A DNA stretch of 53,226 bases from an uncultured Ruminococcus sp. Lineage in GTDB: Bacteria; Bacillota; Clostridia; Oscillospirales; Ruminococcaceae. Under the pieces are notes generated by a model. That model did no database searches and was not told where the DNA came from. It saw only the letters and a list, made by a program, of their open reading frames with translations. Position numbers and translations under genes: made by a program. Numbering within the stretch: position 1 is the stretch's first letter; every line of letters begins with the position of its first letter. Location of the stretch: positions 1-53,226 of the forward strand of contig NZ_CAMYUE010000016.1 in NCBI RefSeq assembly GCF_947301925.1. The letters run 5' to 3'. Positions 7,901-16,477 of the stretch are shown here, one piece after another.

Positions 7901-10900
7901 AGCGGGTAATGACCGAATTCAGCAATGGACTCTATGTTCACAGCTCTCAGGTAAGAGGAAGCACCGATGATATACCATCGGACTATACCTACAGACTGAG
8001 TTTCAATATCTTCGGAAGCGAAAACGGCGCCGTAAAGGAAATGGTGCTGGTAGACAGGCTGGAGGATTATATAAAGAACGAGGGCGATTCGGACTCGGGA
8101 TACAATACCCAGTGGAAGGGCAGCCTCAATTATGTGGATATCGGCGAAGCGCTGGATAAAATGGGTATGCCCTCAGGCGCCATCGTGTACTATACCACCG
8201 ATGACAGTGCCTACTTCACAAGCAAGAGCGCAGCGGAGGATACCGCAGGCGATATGCTTGCTCATCTTAATACAGCCAATAAGTGGGAGCCCATGGTGTC
8301 CTCTGACGGAAGGATATGGACGCTTCCCGAGGGAGTGACAGACGCATACGCCATAGCGGCGGTGCTGCTTACCAGAGATGACCAGCAGGCTCCCATGGAG
8401 AGCACAGGCGGCGGATATTTATTCAAATCGGCCATATATGTTAATATGAACGCTCCCGAGGTAAGTGCAGACAATATAAACCGTATGGCGGTAAACCGCT
8501 ATTCGGCAATGATAACCGTTGACCCGTTCCAGGGGGCTTCCGACGATTACGATTACACCGAAAGCGGCGAGACCTACGTCAAGCTTCTCAACACGCTGAA
8601 GATCAGAAAGGTGGATTACTTCAACTATAACAAGGGCCTTATAGGCGCGAAGTTTGAGGTCCTCACCTTTAACGAACCCATCACAAAGGCGGATTATTAT
8701 GCTGATCCCGAAAGCTTTTCAATTGACGAGATCGGAAATGTTGAGTATACCGTATTCGATGAGGCTTCGTACACCTACAGAAGCGTTGTTCTGGAGCATA
8801 CAGAGGTGGATCCGAAGGGTATATTAGAGCTTAATCTGCCTCCGGGCTTCTACTTCATACGCGAGGTGGAGACTCCCAGGGGCTACGACGGCGACTGCGA
8901 CCTCTACTACCTTATCTACTTTGACGATAATGGCAGAGCGGAGCTCATGAATACCTACGATCTCAGAGATACCGAGGACGGACAGGTGCTCAGCCAGTTT
9001 GCCAGCGGTTCTGTGCTGGTGGACGACGAGGACGGAGTACAGGGACTCATAAACGTAAAAAACAGGGCAAATACTCACGGAACAGCTGAGTTCACCAAGG
9101 TGGACGGCGATACGGGAGAGGTGCTTGAGGGCGCTGAATTCAGGCTGCTGCGCTGCGACGACAGCGGAGAGCTCCAGGAAGTGGGCGTTGCCTATGATAA
9201 TTCGCTGAAGCAGTACAACTGCGACGAGAACGGAAACGACGCCATAGTATCGGACGAGGAAGGAAAATTCGTTATCGCAGGTCTTGAGGTGGGTACATAC
9301 TACCTTGAGGAGACAAATGTGCCTGTAGGCTATTCGATGGCCTCCGACCTCATCACATTCCAGGTAAGACTGGGAAATATCGGCGATAACGGTATGGTAG
9401 ACCTGACCGGAGACGGCCAGATCAAGGACGTATCAGTCATAAAGAACAGTCAGATACGCTCGGAGCTCAGACTTGTAAAGCATGACGAGAACGAGACCGA
9501 TCAGGAAAAGAACCTTGCAGGTGCAAGATATTCGCTGTATCAGCTGAAGGACATTTCAGAGTTCAGCGATATGGACAGCTATGACGCGCTTCTCGCAGCG
9601 GCAAAGTCGGAAATGTACGGCTGGGACGGCAAGAGAGAGCTGACCTACTGGACTAAGACCGACAAGGAGCTCATTACCGATGCATCGGGCTCAGGCACTA
9701 TAGACGGCGTGCTGTTCGGCACATACTTCCTGTATGAGGAGCTTGCTCCCACAGGCTATAAGAGAAACAACAACAGAAACGGCTATATCAGCAGCGACGC
9801 TTATGTAAGCGAGGGTATATTCACTGTGACCGCGGAAAGCGCGGCTGCCCACGCAAATGCAGCCGATAAGACCTTCTCGGTGACTCATAACGACGTCCGC
9901 AAGAAGGGCAAGGCGCAGATAAGAAAGCTCAGCGCGGCCGACGGCTCTCCTCTTTCGGGAGCAAGGTTCGCACTGCTGAAAAAGCTGGGAGATACGCAGA
10001 ATCCTCCTCCGCTGGCCAATTACGATCAGCTGGAGAACAAGGACAGCTACGATACGGTCATCTATCACAGCGGCTCTTACGACTTCGCTACGGACAGCGA
10101 GGGCTGGACGCAGGTGATAGACAACCTCGACTGGGGCACATACTACTTCAAGGAGATAGGCGCTCCCATAGGCTTTGAGCTCAGCAATGAGACAAGGGAA
10201 TTCAGGATAAACTCCAAGACATCGGGCTCTGTGAACCGCGTGTTCATGGACGACGACCCCAGAAGCGGCAGCGCTATGCTGGAGAAGTTCGAGAAGGGCT
10301 CTCCCGAAGTGAAGCTTGGCGGAGCTAAGTTCAGGCTGGTGGAGAAGCTTGCGGACGGAAGCACGGGAGTATGCAGCGTCACAAGAGTAAGCGACGGCGT
10401 GTATACCATGGCCGAAAGCGGTGCTGCGGGCGCAGTTACCGAGCTCGTCACCGACGCAGAGGGACAGATAAAGGTTGAGGGTATCCCGTGGGGTACCTAC
10501 GAATTCGTCGAGACCGAGCCTCCGAGAGGCTATGCTGCGGCAGTGGTGGAGAGCTTCACCGTTGACAGGGAGAGCTGTAATTCGCAGATATACTGCAAGT
10601 GTGAGGAGCCCAGAGCAAAGGCGAATATCCTCATTGACAAGCTGCTTCCCGAGGGAGTGGACTACTCCGACGCATACGGTGCTCCTACATTCATATACAG
10701 GATAACCCAGATAGACAATATGACCGACCGCAATCCTGTTGCCGGCGGTATGAGCTATACGGAGTTCATGAGCTTCAGCGCGGGCGATACCGAGGGTCAT
10801 ACCACGGTATCGGTAGCTCAGGGATGCTACATGATAGAGGAGATAAACGTTTCACGGTATGAGTTCATGCAGCTCAGGACCGTGGGCGGAGATACCAATA

Positions 10901-12702
10901 TCAGCAGCTATTCACCTGCGGCAGGCGTCACACAGACAGCTTCAAGGGTGGCTTACTGCAACCTTGAGGGACGTCCTTCCGATCCTGATTTTGTACCCTG
11001 CTACAGAGCCGAGTACAGCAACCGTATAGAACGCTATGACAGACTCAGCCACGTTGCGGCTGCAAATAACAGATTCCCTGCGGCTGAGAGATATATCACA
11101 GGTCTGAGGGCTGTATACGACGGCTTCGTGCCCGTTTCGGGAGCAGAGTCGTCAAAGTACAGGATACCTCTTGAGGATATAGTTATAAGCCGCACAGACA
11201 ACAAGGACATGACAGAGACCCTGACTACCGCGGAGAAGGCTGCTCTCACCTATACGGGCGAGGACGGATACAATGTCTCGGTGGTCGAGATAGACGGCAC
11301 ATATTACCTTGAAGTTCCCAATACAAAGGACTACAGTCTTATGGGAAGGACCGTGACTGTCACCGACAGCGAGTCGGACAGGACGGCGGCGCTTCAGATA
11401 CGCTATGAGGGTGCAAAGTCGGATATAAAGAAGTACGTTACTCTCAGACAGGACAGCGATAACCGTTCTGTTTTCGGCGAGGGCGAGACATCGGCTGATG
11501 TGGTTTTCACTAAGTCGGCAGATGACGGCAGCATAACCAGCAATATGTCTGATCCTGAAAATCAGCTTAATATCATAGCTCAGGGCTACAGGTTCAAGTG
11601 CTGGCAGTACGAGGACGAGGACGGTCAGCTCACTGATCTGACGTTCAACAGCGAGGAAGAGATACAGGAGTTCATATTCAGCTCCGAGAACGACGGCACC
11701 ACCACTTTCACCTTTGTGGCACAGCTGGAGTATGTTCCGAGAACTACTGCAAAATTCCTTGTAGGCAGCAATAACGGATTTGACAACAAGTCAAAGAACC
11801 AGAACGGCGCAGATATAAAGAGCAGGATCAACTGGCTCTGCGCAAGAGACGATGACGCAACATATACGTCAAGTCTTGGGCTTGAGCAGAATGGTGTAAG
11901 AAACGGCTATCCTATGGACTGGCGTCTGGCTTCGATCCAGCACTGCACCGAGAGCGACTATCAGAGAGATCTTGCAAACGGAGTAATTTACAGAGAAGTA
12001 TATCTGTCGCCTGCTGTAGGCGCGGCAGACTACGATCCCGAGTATCCTACACCTGTAAAGGGATATACGGTACTCGATCCGGCAACGGATATGTACACAC
12101 TGTACATATTTACAGAGGGAACAGATTCAAAGATACTGCTGCCTTCAAACTGTAACAGATTGTTCCTGAAGGTAAGAAAGATCAAAGATCTTTCGGGACT
12201 TGAATACTGGGACACTTCACAGGTAACTAATATGTACTTTATGTTCAGAAATCTGGGACTTTATTCCAATACGTCAGCGTCTGCTCCTATAGATCTGTCG
12301 CCGATCCAGAATTGGGATACCTCAAATGTAACAAATATGGAACAGATCTTCTATAACGATTCAAGAGTTTATCTGACAGGTCTTGATCTCAGCAACTGGG
12401 ATCTTTCAAATGTAACCAATCTAACCGGTATGATACGAGGAAATACATATATGTCAGATGTTATGTTCGGCGGAGAGCTTACGAAAGTTCAGACTATGAA
12501 CAACATATTCAATGGAGTTCAGGGACAGTTTGATGTAGCAGCGATCATAAGTGCATGGAAGCTGAAGGGTTCAAGACTGCTGACACAGAGCAGCGGCAAC
12601 CGTAATACCGGAAGGACAGGAATCGCAGGTACTTATACTACCGCAGACGGCGTTACTGTTACAATAGACAACAATGGAATCATGAGCTTCAGTAATTACT
12701 AA
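4918..12702 (+). CDS. Giant SpaA/Cna-B surface protein with BspA-like C-terminus
   Basis: A 2594-residue secreted surface protein. TTG at 4918 is the likely start, because AAGGGGGGAGA sits just upstream; the earlier in-frame GTG lacks a site. A signal peptide spans residues 1-36 (..FAVALGSSS..AFA). Residues ~190-300 are Asp/Gly/Tyr-rich with short DG repeats and GQPVTG duplications. A large adhesin-like region follows. From ~1228 there are about six SpaA/prealbumin-like domains, each opening with a KVD/GAxFxL phrase and closing with GTYxxxE..P.GY (starts near 1228, 1389, 1516, 1666, 1786, 1903). The last ~170 residues carry three WDTSxVTNMxxMF units of the DUF285/BspA surface-repeat type. No LPxTG-like signal or membrane anchor exists at the C-terminus, so attachment is by another route. 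Confidence 0.85.
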   Translation: MTANRKNVFFRLIALMLCFAVALGSSSVMEAVRAFAEGADDESEKYSASITWRKDDNSGNAGNPYVISESESKREYIYMGINIRNTSSVNLMPGEFTLKLTGLADLKRGGKLKLVEDDPVFSENWSIVNTGTDGSSYILVNKKPINKQVLSTLHWEINARDAVALEENENEELVHFMRTIEASYEVNRYKRDDEGRCLDENGNVIGDDGFLRDGSGRYACIGDDGSLYGIVPNGSDPTEGLLVDSDGYYRTEDGDRLYYDSDEDKYYKVDGNGHIITIGGQPVTGQPVTGSAQQGEPVMEYDGEPVDTNTLDIDFFTEHDNVTVTVTGSEVDAVQAEDLNNRYSWYNFRVQVDQEKKARGIHDSDLFIAIDLPEGLDPADISVVDSRGNPVTLTRQVVDGVERLGFYEYKNRNGDINSYKTDYRVGVLKTKIDPDDEEKNKIRFTGISRVLFNDEKVSEIYSDTAKTTYEDTGETEDVTVITVPDYGDQFYDPGRIAFSKSNSKYENKNHTDPGNNTSKKLLSGNLFSGQVITFDLCADIKKNQRMSAPSSLVTVADRIREVIEGNVIPSSEAIPDSVKYDLVIGDDTLGIAYQSGETSRVLDKGEYTILNVTIPAGIYHASDAEDGSYSTGDGYRYELYVSTDGGESFAKTEEGYTSMSSSQTLNVNGDAFYIVIKDLDKIVNDKHFKTNVKFSLDSEKPENEILLRSDSTFEDSAARIVNYGYMQMIYSIDDQLYDLAAGHTPYSNPVNGNSAIEEAVNGRTADLEREAYLRRSYSNVFLRTDVTALTSRTEFTSLLTRGRHWDGISQDDPSKYMDRWFGTVTTKGTLLSENPGTLKKFTLKAVLPEYLELRDPSLQSIKDSLKFSGTDFGTRALFDAGVLSGENTSFRLAENPDGTKTIEIDFDFSGNPLLASALTSVEFSYDVYVEDDNPAIDREKPFKVTSGTSLLDQGRKVTVGSGSNNGRLTDSRTVSSSAESYIGITDIVMKTELDKRVMTEFSNGLYVHSSQVRGSTDDIPSDYTYRLSFNIFGSENGAVKEMVLVDRLEDYIKNEGDSDSGYNTQWKGSLNYVDIGEALDKMGMPSGAIVYYTTDDSAYFTSKSAAEDTAGDMLAHLNTANKWEPMVSSDGRIWTLPEGVTDAYAIAAVLLTRDDQQAPMESTGGGYLFKSAIYVNMNAPEVSADNINRMAVNRYSAMITVDPFQGASDDYDYTESGETYVKLLNTLKIRKVDYFNYNKGLIGAKFEVLTFNEPITKADYYADPESFSIDEIGNVEYTVFDEASYTYRSVVLEHTEVDPKGILELNLPPGFYFIREVETPRGYDGDCDLYYLIYFDDNGRAELMNTYDLRDTEDGQVLSQFASGSVLVDDEDGVQGLINVKNRANTHGTAEFTKVDGDTGEVLEGAEFRLLRCDDSGELQEVGVAYDNSLKQYNCDENGNDAIVSDEEGKFVIAGLEVGTYYLEETNVPVGYSMASDLITFQVRLGNIGDNGMVDLTGDGQIKDVSVIKNSQIRSELRLVKHDENETDQEKNLAGARYSLYQLKDISEFSDMDSYDALLAAAKSEMYGWDGKRELTYWTKTDKELITDASGSGTIDGVLFGTYFLYEELAPTGYKRNNNRNGYISSDAYVSEGIFTVTAESAAAHANAADKTFSVTHNDVRKKGKAQIRKLSAADGSPLSGARFALLKKLGDTQNPPPLANYDQLENKDSYDTVIYHSGSYDFATDSEGWTQVIDNLDWGTYYFKEIGAPIGFELSNETREFRINSKTSGSVNRVFMDDDPRSGSAMLEKFEKGSPEVKLGGAKFRLVEKLADGSTGVCSVTRVSDGVYTMAESGAAGAVTELVTDAEGQIKVEGIPWGTYEFVETEPPRGYAAAVVESFTVDRESCNSQIYCKCEEPRAKANILIDKLLPEGVDYSDAYGAPTFIYRITQIDNMTDRNPVAGGMSYTEFMSFSAGDTEGHTTVSVAQGCYMIEEINVSRYEFMQLRTVGGDTNISSYSPAAGVTQTASRVAYCNLEGRPSDPDFVPCYRAEYSNRIERYDRLSHVAAANNRFPAAERYITGLRAVYDGFVPVSGAESSKYRIPLEDIVISRTDNKDMTETLTTAEKAALTYTGEDGYNVSVVEIDGTYYLEVPNTKDYSLMGRTVTVTDSESDRTAALQIRYEGAKSDIKKYVTLRQDSDNRSVFGEGETSADVVFTKSADDGSITSNMSDPENQLNIIAQGYRFKCWQYEDEDGQLTDLTFNSEEEIQEFIFSSENDGTTTFTFVAQLEYVPRTTAKFLVGSNNGFDNKSKNQNGADIKSRINWLCARDDDATYTSSLGLEQNGVRNGYPMDWRLASIQHCTESDYQRDLANGVIYREVYLSPAVGAADYDPEYPTPVKGYTVLDPATDMYTLYIFTEGTDSKILLPSNCNRLFLKVRKIKDLSGLEYWDTSQVTNMYFMFRNLGLYSNTSASAPIDLSPIQNWDTSNVTNMEQIFYNDSRVYLTGLDLSNWDLSNVTNLTGMIRGNTYMSDVMFGGELTKVQTMNNIFNGVQGQFDVAAIISAWKLKGSRLLTQSSGNRNTGRTGIAGTYTTADGVTVTIDNNGIMSFSNY

Positions 12703-12712
12703 ATATGATTTT

Positions 12713-12741
12713 ATCCCCTCGGATACCGGGGGGATATTTTT
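12713..12741 (+). terminator. Terminator of surface locus 1
   Basis: ATCCCCTCGG (12713-12722) pairs with CCGGGGGGAT (12726-12735) around a three-base loop and is followed by six Ts. It starts ten bases after the stop codon. Confidence 0.9.
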
Positions 12742-12745
12742 TGCG

Positions 12746-12782
12746 TAAAAAGGCTGCACCGCGGGGATACCGCAGTGCAGCC
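12746..12782 (-). terminator. Terminator of the U32-family gene
   Basis: GGCTGCAC (12752-12759) pairs with GTGCAGCC (12775-12782), extended by an inner GCGG/CCGC. On the minus strand the stem is followed by a T run (12747-12751). It faces the terminator of surface locus 1. Confidence 0.85.
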
Positions 12783-12805
12783 TGTATTCGTATGTGCAAT
12801 TATTA

Positions 12806-14572
12806 TCAATAATAGTAGATGGAGCCGTCCTCAAGGCTCTGGAGAACACTTCCGCAGAGCTCCTTCCACTGTGCTACCTCGGCCTCGTCGTAGGAGATGA
12901 CCTTCTTAGCCCAGTTGCTGCAGTGTGAGCAGGCATTGGGAGCAGTCTGTCCCTCTTCGAGGATATCGTTTACACAGAGTGAGTTTGCGCAGTTGTTGTT
13001 ATTGATGAAGTGCTCAAGGAAGCCGTCAAGCTTCTTGTTGTCAACATAGAGCTTGGGCAGGTGCATAGTTCTGCCGTATCTCATCATAGCCTCGGGCTTG
13101 AGTCTTTCCATCCATCTCATAATGGGAGCTCCGGGAGGAGGTCCTATAGGAGGCTCGCCGTTAGGACCAGGCTGTGCCCATGGAGGAGGTCCGCCAGCGC
13201 CTGTAGCCCATGGAGGAGGTCCGCCTGCACCTGTTGCCCAGGGGGGAGGTCCGCCGGCACCTGTAGCCCAGGGGGGAGGTCCGCCTGCACCTGTTGCCCA
13301 AGGGGGAGGTCCGCCTGCACCTGTTGCCCAGGGAGGAGGTCCGCCTGCACCTGTTGCCCAGGGGGGAGGTCCGCCTGCACCTGTTGCCCAGGGAGGAGGT
13401 CCGCCTGCGCCTGTAGCCCACGGAGGAGGTCCGCCTGCATTCTCAGCAGCAGGAGCACCGCCCATAGGAGGAGCTGTGATACCATGTGCCTTTGCCCATT
13501 CCTCAGGCTCGCCCGGTCTGGGAGGTCTGCCTTCCATTACCCAAGGAGGAGGTCCGCCGGCAGGCATACCTGCGGGAGGTCCGCCTGCGTTCTCAGCAGC
13601 GGGAGCACCGCCCATATTAGGAGCACCTGCACCGTTTGCCAGAGGATCCTTTTCGTCGGGACGTGTAGCTATTGTCTTAGCCTGAGGCCAGTTTACGATG
13701 TCGAGAAGGTTTCCGTCATAGGACTCTTCCATGTAGCCCTTTACGACTCTGTGGAGGAAGTCTGTAGTTCTTGTTCTGTCGATGAGCTTGATGGAGAAGT
13801 TCTTGTTGCCTGTCTCCTCGGCAAGCTCTCTGTAGAAGTGAACGTCCTCGGGACGGATGAACTCTGCTGTGAGTATAGCTGCGGGGTGAGTTACCTTCTT
13901 GTATGCGCAGTTAACAAGTGAGTAGTCCATAGAGAACTTGTCGGGATCGGAGTGGCCTACGAAGCAGCCGTGAGCCAGTCTGAAGGGACATTCTCTCAGA
14001 CAGAGATTGTTAGCGATAACGCGGAGGTGAAGATCTGTATCCTTATACTGAGTAAGGAGCTTTCTGAGCAGATCGAATCTTCTGTTGAAGCCGTGATCGA
14101 GAGTGATCTCGTCAACGCCCCAGTTGCGCCAGTATTCAATGTGCTGGATAGTTGTGGGGTAAGCGTAAAGGCCGAGAGTAACGAAAACGTCCTTGAACTC
14201 TCTCTTTACATACTTGATGAGGATAGGGGAATTAAGAGTGAAAGCTCTTATACCCAGATCGTACATCTTATGTAAGAAGTCACGGATCTGCTTGCCCACA
14301 ACGGGGTCGATCTCGTTCTGATCCATTGAAAGAGGATTTATGAGGTAATTGAAAGTGATATCGCGCTTCTTACATTCGTTTACATAATCAGCTAACTGAT
14401 CTTCGGTAAAGTCAGGAATGATAGAAGCAGTACGGCCTCCGGGGAGTCCGTCGTGTTTCAGCTTTCCGAAGAAACTGGTGATCGCGTGCTTTTTATCATA
14501 CTGATCTACGAAATCGAAGAGCTTGTAATCAAAATTGCAACCCAGATCAAATGAAATGGAATCCAGATTCAT
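12806..14572 (-). CDS. U32-family protein with GGPPPWATGA repeats
   Basis: A 588-residue protein. Residues 1-290 look like the TIM-barrel of the peptidase-U32 group, whose known members are RNA-modifying or quinone-modifying enzymes and reputed proteases, several with a 4Fe-4S cluster. Four Cys fit such a site: Cys191, 195, 203 and 222 (NLCLRECPFRLAHGC and LVNCAYKK). Residues ~325-485 are Pro/Gly-rich and include nine tandem ten-residue units GGPPPWATGA. The C-terminus has a second Cys group, CANSLC and CSHC. Two starts are possible; ATG at 14572 is better spaced from AAGGGAG than the ATG at 14584, which touches it. The gene is monocistronic. The substrate is unknown. Confidence 0.7.
   Translation of the reverse strand: MNLDSISFDLGCNFDYKLFDFVDQYDKKHAITSFFGKLKHDGLPGGRTASIIPDFTEDQLADYVNECKKRDITFNYLINPLSMDQNEIDPVVGKQIRDFLHKMYDLGIRAFTLNSPILIKYVKREFKDVFVTLGLYAYPTTIQHIEYWRNWGVDEITLDHGFNRRFDLLRKLLTQYKDTDLHLRVIANNLCLRECPFRLAHGCFVGHSDPDKFSMDYSLVNCAYKKVTHPAAILTAEFIRPEDVHFYRELAEETGNKNFSIKLIDRTRTTDFLHRVVKGYMEESYDGNLLDIVNWPQAKTIATRPDEKDPLANGAGAPNMGGAPAAENAGGPPAGMPAGGPPPWVMEGRPPRPGEPEEWAKAHGITAPPMGGAPAAENAGGPPPWATGAGGPPPWATGAGGPPPWATGAGGPPPWATGAGGPPPWATGAGGPPPWATGAGGPPPWATGAGGPPPWATGAGGPPPWAQPGPNGEPPIGPPPGAPIMRWMERLKPEAMMRYGRTMHLPKLYVDNKKLDGFLEHFINNNNCANSLCVNDILEEGQTAPNACSHCSNWAKKVISYDEAEVAQWKELCGSVLQSLEDGSIYYY
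13172..13440 (-). repeat. 30-nt minisatellite inside the U32-family gene
   Basis: About nine head-to-tail 30-base units encode GGPPPWATGA on the minus strand; on the plus strand each shows GGAGGTCCGCC followed by a GCACCTG segment. GGAGGTCCGCC recurs every 30 bases from ~13185 to ~13425. Differences between units are mostly silent. As the period is a multiple of three and no frame gains a stop, gain or loss of units would keep the frame. Confidence 0.95.
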
Positions 14573-14584
14573 GTGTTTACACAT

Positions 14585-14891
14585 CTCCCTTAAAATAATA
14601 TAAACAGGGACAATTATACACTTGTATCGTCTTTTGTCGGGTATACGCTTAAAAAGCGGTTATTGTATGTATATTTTTTTCCGTGCGTAAGACCGCGGTT
14701 TACATAGTGTCTGACCGCTGAAGTCCCATAAAGAAATTATACCATTTTTTGGCTGAGGTGTCAATATAATCTTATATAGCTTATTGTAAGAGTTAGAGGG
14801 GGCGTTTTGTAAAAAACGCCCAATGGGAAGCAGCGGTTTATGTAAAAAACGGCAGATAAAAAGAAAACATATTTTCTTTTTTGAGGAGCTA
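14585..14891. other. Intergenic region between U32-family gene and SOS operon
   Basis: No gene is seen here. On the minus strand a TATAAT lies ~30 bases before the U32 gene without a good -35 box. A hairpin GGGCGTTTT/AAAACGCCC occupies 14800-14821. A perfect A/T inverted repeat AAAAAGAAAA/TTTTCTTTTT (14858-14881) stands just ahead of the SOS promoter; it may terminate or insulate transcription. Confidence 0.5.
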
Positions 14892-14920
14892 TTGACAAGA
14901 GGGAGAACGGGTGATATAAT
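14892..14920 (+). promoter_or_regulatory. Consensus promoter of the SOS operon
   Basis: TTGACA (14892-14897), a 17-base spacer and TATAAT (14915-14920). A LexA box starts eight bases after the -10, so repression would occlude the transcription start. Confidence 0.9.
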
Positions 14921-14927
14921 ATGATAA

Positions 14928-14940
14928 GAACGAATGTTCG
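14928..14940 (+). promoter_or_regulatory. LexA (DinR-type) operator
   Basis: GAACGAATGTTCG fits the Gram-positive LexA consensus GAAC-RNRY-GTTY, with both half sites intact. It overlaps the expected transcription start of the polymerase operon, which predicts DNA-damage induction. Confidence 0.9.
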
Positions 14941-14956
14941 ATAGGAGGCGCAGACC

Positions 14957-16459
14957 ATGGAAAGGACATATATAGCAATAGATCTGAAATCATTTTACGC
15001 CTCGGTGGAGTGTGTTGAGCAGGAGCTCGATCCTCTTGACGCCCATCTTGTGGTGGCGGACAGGAGCCGCACCGACAAGACCATATGCCTTGCCGTGTCC
15101 CCTGCACTGAAGGCCTGCGGAGTATCGGGCAGGCCGCGGCTTTTCGAGGTCATAGCACAGACGGCCGACATCAATGCCGTGCGCAGATACAAGGCTCCGG
15201 GCAGACGTTTCAGCGGCAGCTCCCACCTTGCTTCAGAGCTTGCGGCAGATCCTTCCCTGGAGCTGGACTACGTTGTTGCGCCTCCGCGCATGGCGCTCTA
15301 TATAGAATACAGCACAAGGATATATCAGATATACCTGAAGTACATCGCTCCCGAGGATATCCATGTTTACTCCATAGACGAGGTATTCATCGACGCTACC
15401 GCCTATCTCGCCACCTACGGCATGACGGCTCATGAGCTTGCCATGACCATGATAAGGGACGTTCTGAAAGCCACGGGCATAACCGCCACCGCAGGCATAG
15501 GCACGAATATGTACCTGTGCAAGATAGCAATGGACATTGTTGCAAAGAAGATGCCTGCGGACAAGGACGGGGTGCGTATTGCGGAGCTGGACGAGATGTC
15601 CTACCGCCGTCTCATGTGGGAGCACCGCCCCCTGACGGACTTCTGGCGCGTGGGGAAGGGGATCGCCCGTCATCTTGAGCACAGCGGCATATTCACCATG
15701 GGGGATATCGCCCGTATGTCCACATCGGAGTTCGGGGAAACAGCGCTGTACAAGATGTTCGGCGTTAACGCGGAGCTCCTCATAGATCACGCATGGGGCT
15801 GGGAGCCCTGTACCATCGCCGACGTAAAGAGCTACCGTCCCGAGACAAACAGTCTCAGCTCGGGGCAGGTGCTTCAGGAGGCGACGCCCAACGATACGGC
15901 GCGGCTAATAACATGGGAAATGGCGGATATGATGTCCCTTGACCTTGTGGGGAAGGGACTGGTTACGGATCAGCTCACCCTTACCATAGGCTATGACGTG
16001 GAGAATCTCCGCAGGGAGGACATACGGCGGAGCTACGAGGGCAGGGTGACTCTCGACCACTACGGCAGGGCTGTGCCCGTACACGCTCACGGCACCATAA
16101 ATCTGACAGCTCCCGTGTCCTCCGCAAAGCTTATCACCGGGGCGGCTGTGGCGCTGTTTGACCGTATCACAGACGGGCTGCTGCTGGTGCGCAGGATAAC
16201 CATATGCGCAAACAGGGTGGTGCCCGAGAAGTCGGCGCGGGAGGAGTGCCGTCAGCTTGATCTGTTTACCGATCCCGAGGAGCAGGAGCGCCGTATCAGA
16301 GCCGAGGAAGCCGCATTGCGGCGCGAGAAGAACCTGCAGCTTGCCATGCTGAGAATGAAGGAGCGCTACGGGAAGAACGCGGTGCTCCGCGGCACCAATT
16401 TCTGCGAGGGCGCAACAGGACGGTCAAGGAACCGCCAGATAGGCGGACACAGAGCATAG
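14957..16459 (+). CDS. Y-family translesion DNA polymerase (UmuC/UvrX-like)
   Basis: A 500-residue Y-family polymerase, which copies damaged DNA. The catalytic metal site is visible in IAIDLKSFYASVEC (Asp9) and in YSIDEVFIDAT near residue 140. The steric-gate region FYASVE and the finger/palm text VVADRSRTDKTICLAVSPALK match the UmuC/UvrX branch of Gram-positive bacteria. A helix-hairpin-helix-like stretch follows (WRVGKGIARHLEHSGIFTMGDIAR), then the little-finger domain. The C-terminal ~60 residues are charged and may hold the clamp-binding motif QLDLFTD. AGGAGG precedes the ATG. LexA control and a following YolD-like gene match known SOS pairs. Confidence 0.92.
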   Translation: MERTYIAIDLKSFYASVECVEQELDPLDAHLVVADRSRTDKTICLAVSPALKACGVSGRPRLFEVIAQTADINAVRRYKAPGRRFSGSSHLASELAADPSLELDYVVAPPRMALYIEYSTRIYQIYLKYIAPEDIHVYSIDEVFIDATAYLATYGMTAHELAMTMIRDVLKATGITATAGIGTNMYLCKIAMDIVAKKMPADKDGVRIAELDEMSYRRLMWEHRPLTDFWRVGKGIARHLEHSGIFTMGDIARMSTSEFGETALYKMFGVNAELLIDHAWGWEPCTIADVKSYRPETNSLSSGQVLQEATPNDTARLITWEMADMMSLDLVGKGLVTDQLTLTIGYDVENLRREDIRRSYEGRVTLDHYGRAVPVHAHGTINLTAPVSSAKLITGAAVALFDRITDGLLLVRRITICANRVVPEKSAREECRQLDLFTDPEEQERRIRAEEAALRREKNLQLAMLRMKERYGKNAVLRGTNFCEGATGRSRNRQIGGHRA

Positions 16460-16477
16460 GGAACAGGAGGTTTCGTC

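Noticed and set aside
9691..10800. A 369-codon open frame opposite the giant SpaA gene
   Set aside because: It is the antisense shadow of a conserved SpaA-domain region, with no start signal or family features.
13172..13440. A regular 30-nt repeat array that could be taken for a CRISPR
   Set aside because: There are no variable spacers between repeats; the units are head to tail and code for GGPPPWATGA in frame within a gene.
13010..13921. Long open frames on both strands across the minisatellite region
   Set aside because: They are by-products of a 30-nt repeat without stops. They lack ribosome sites and the minus-strand U32 frame continues into recognisable sequence on both sides.
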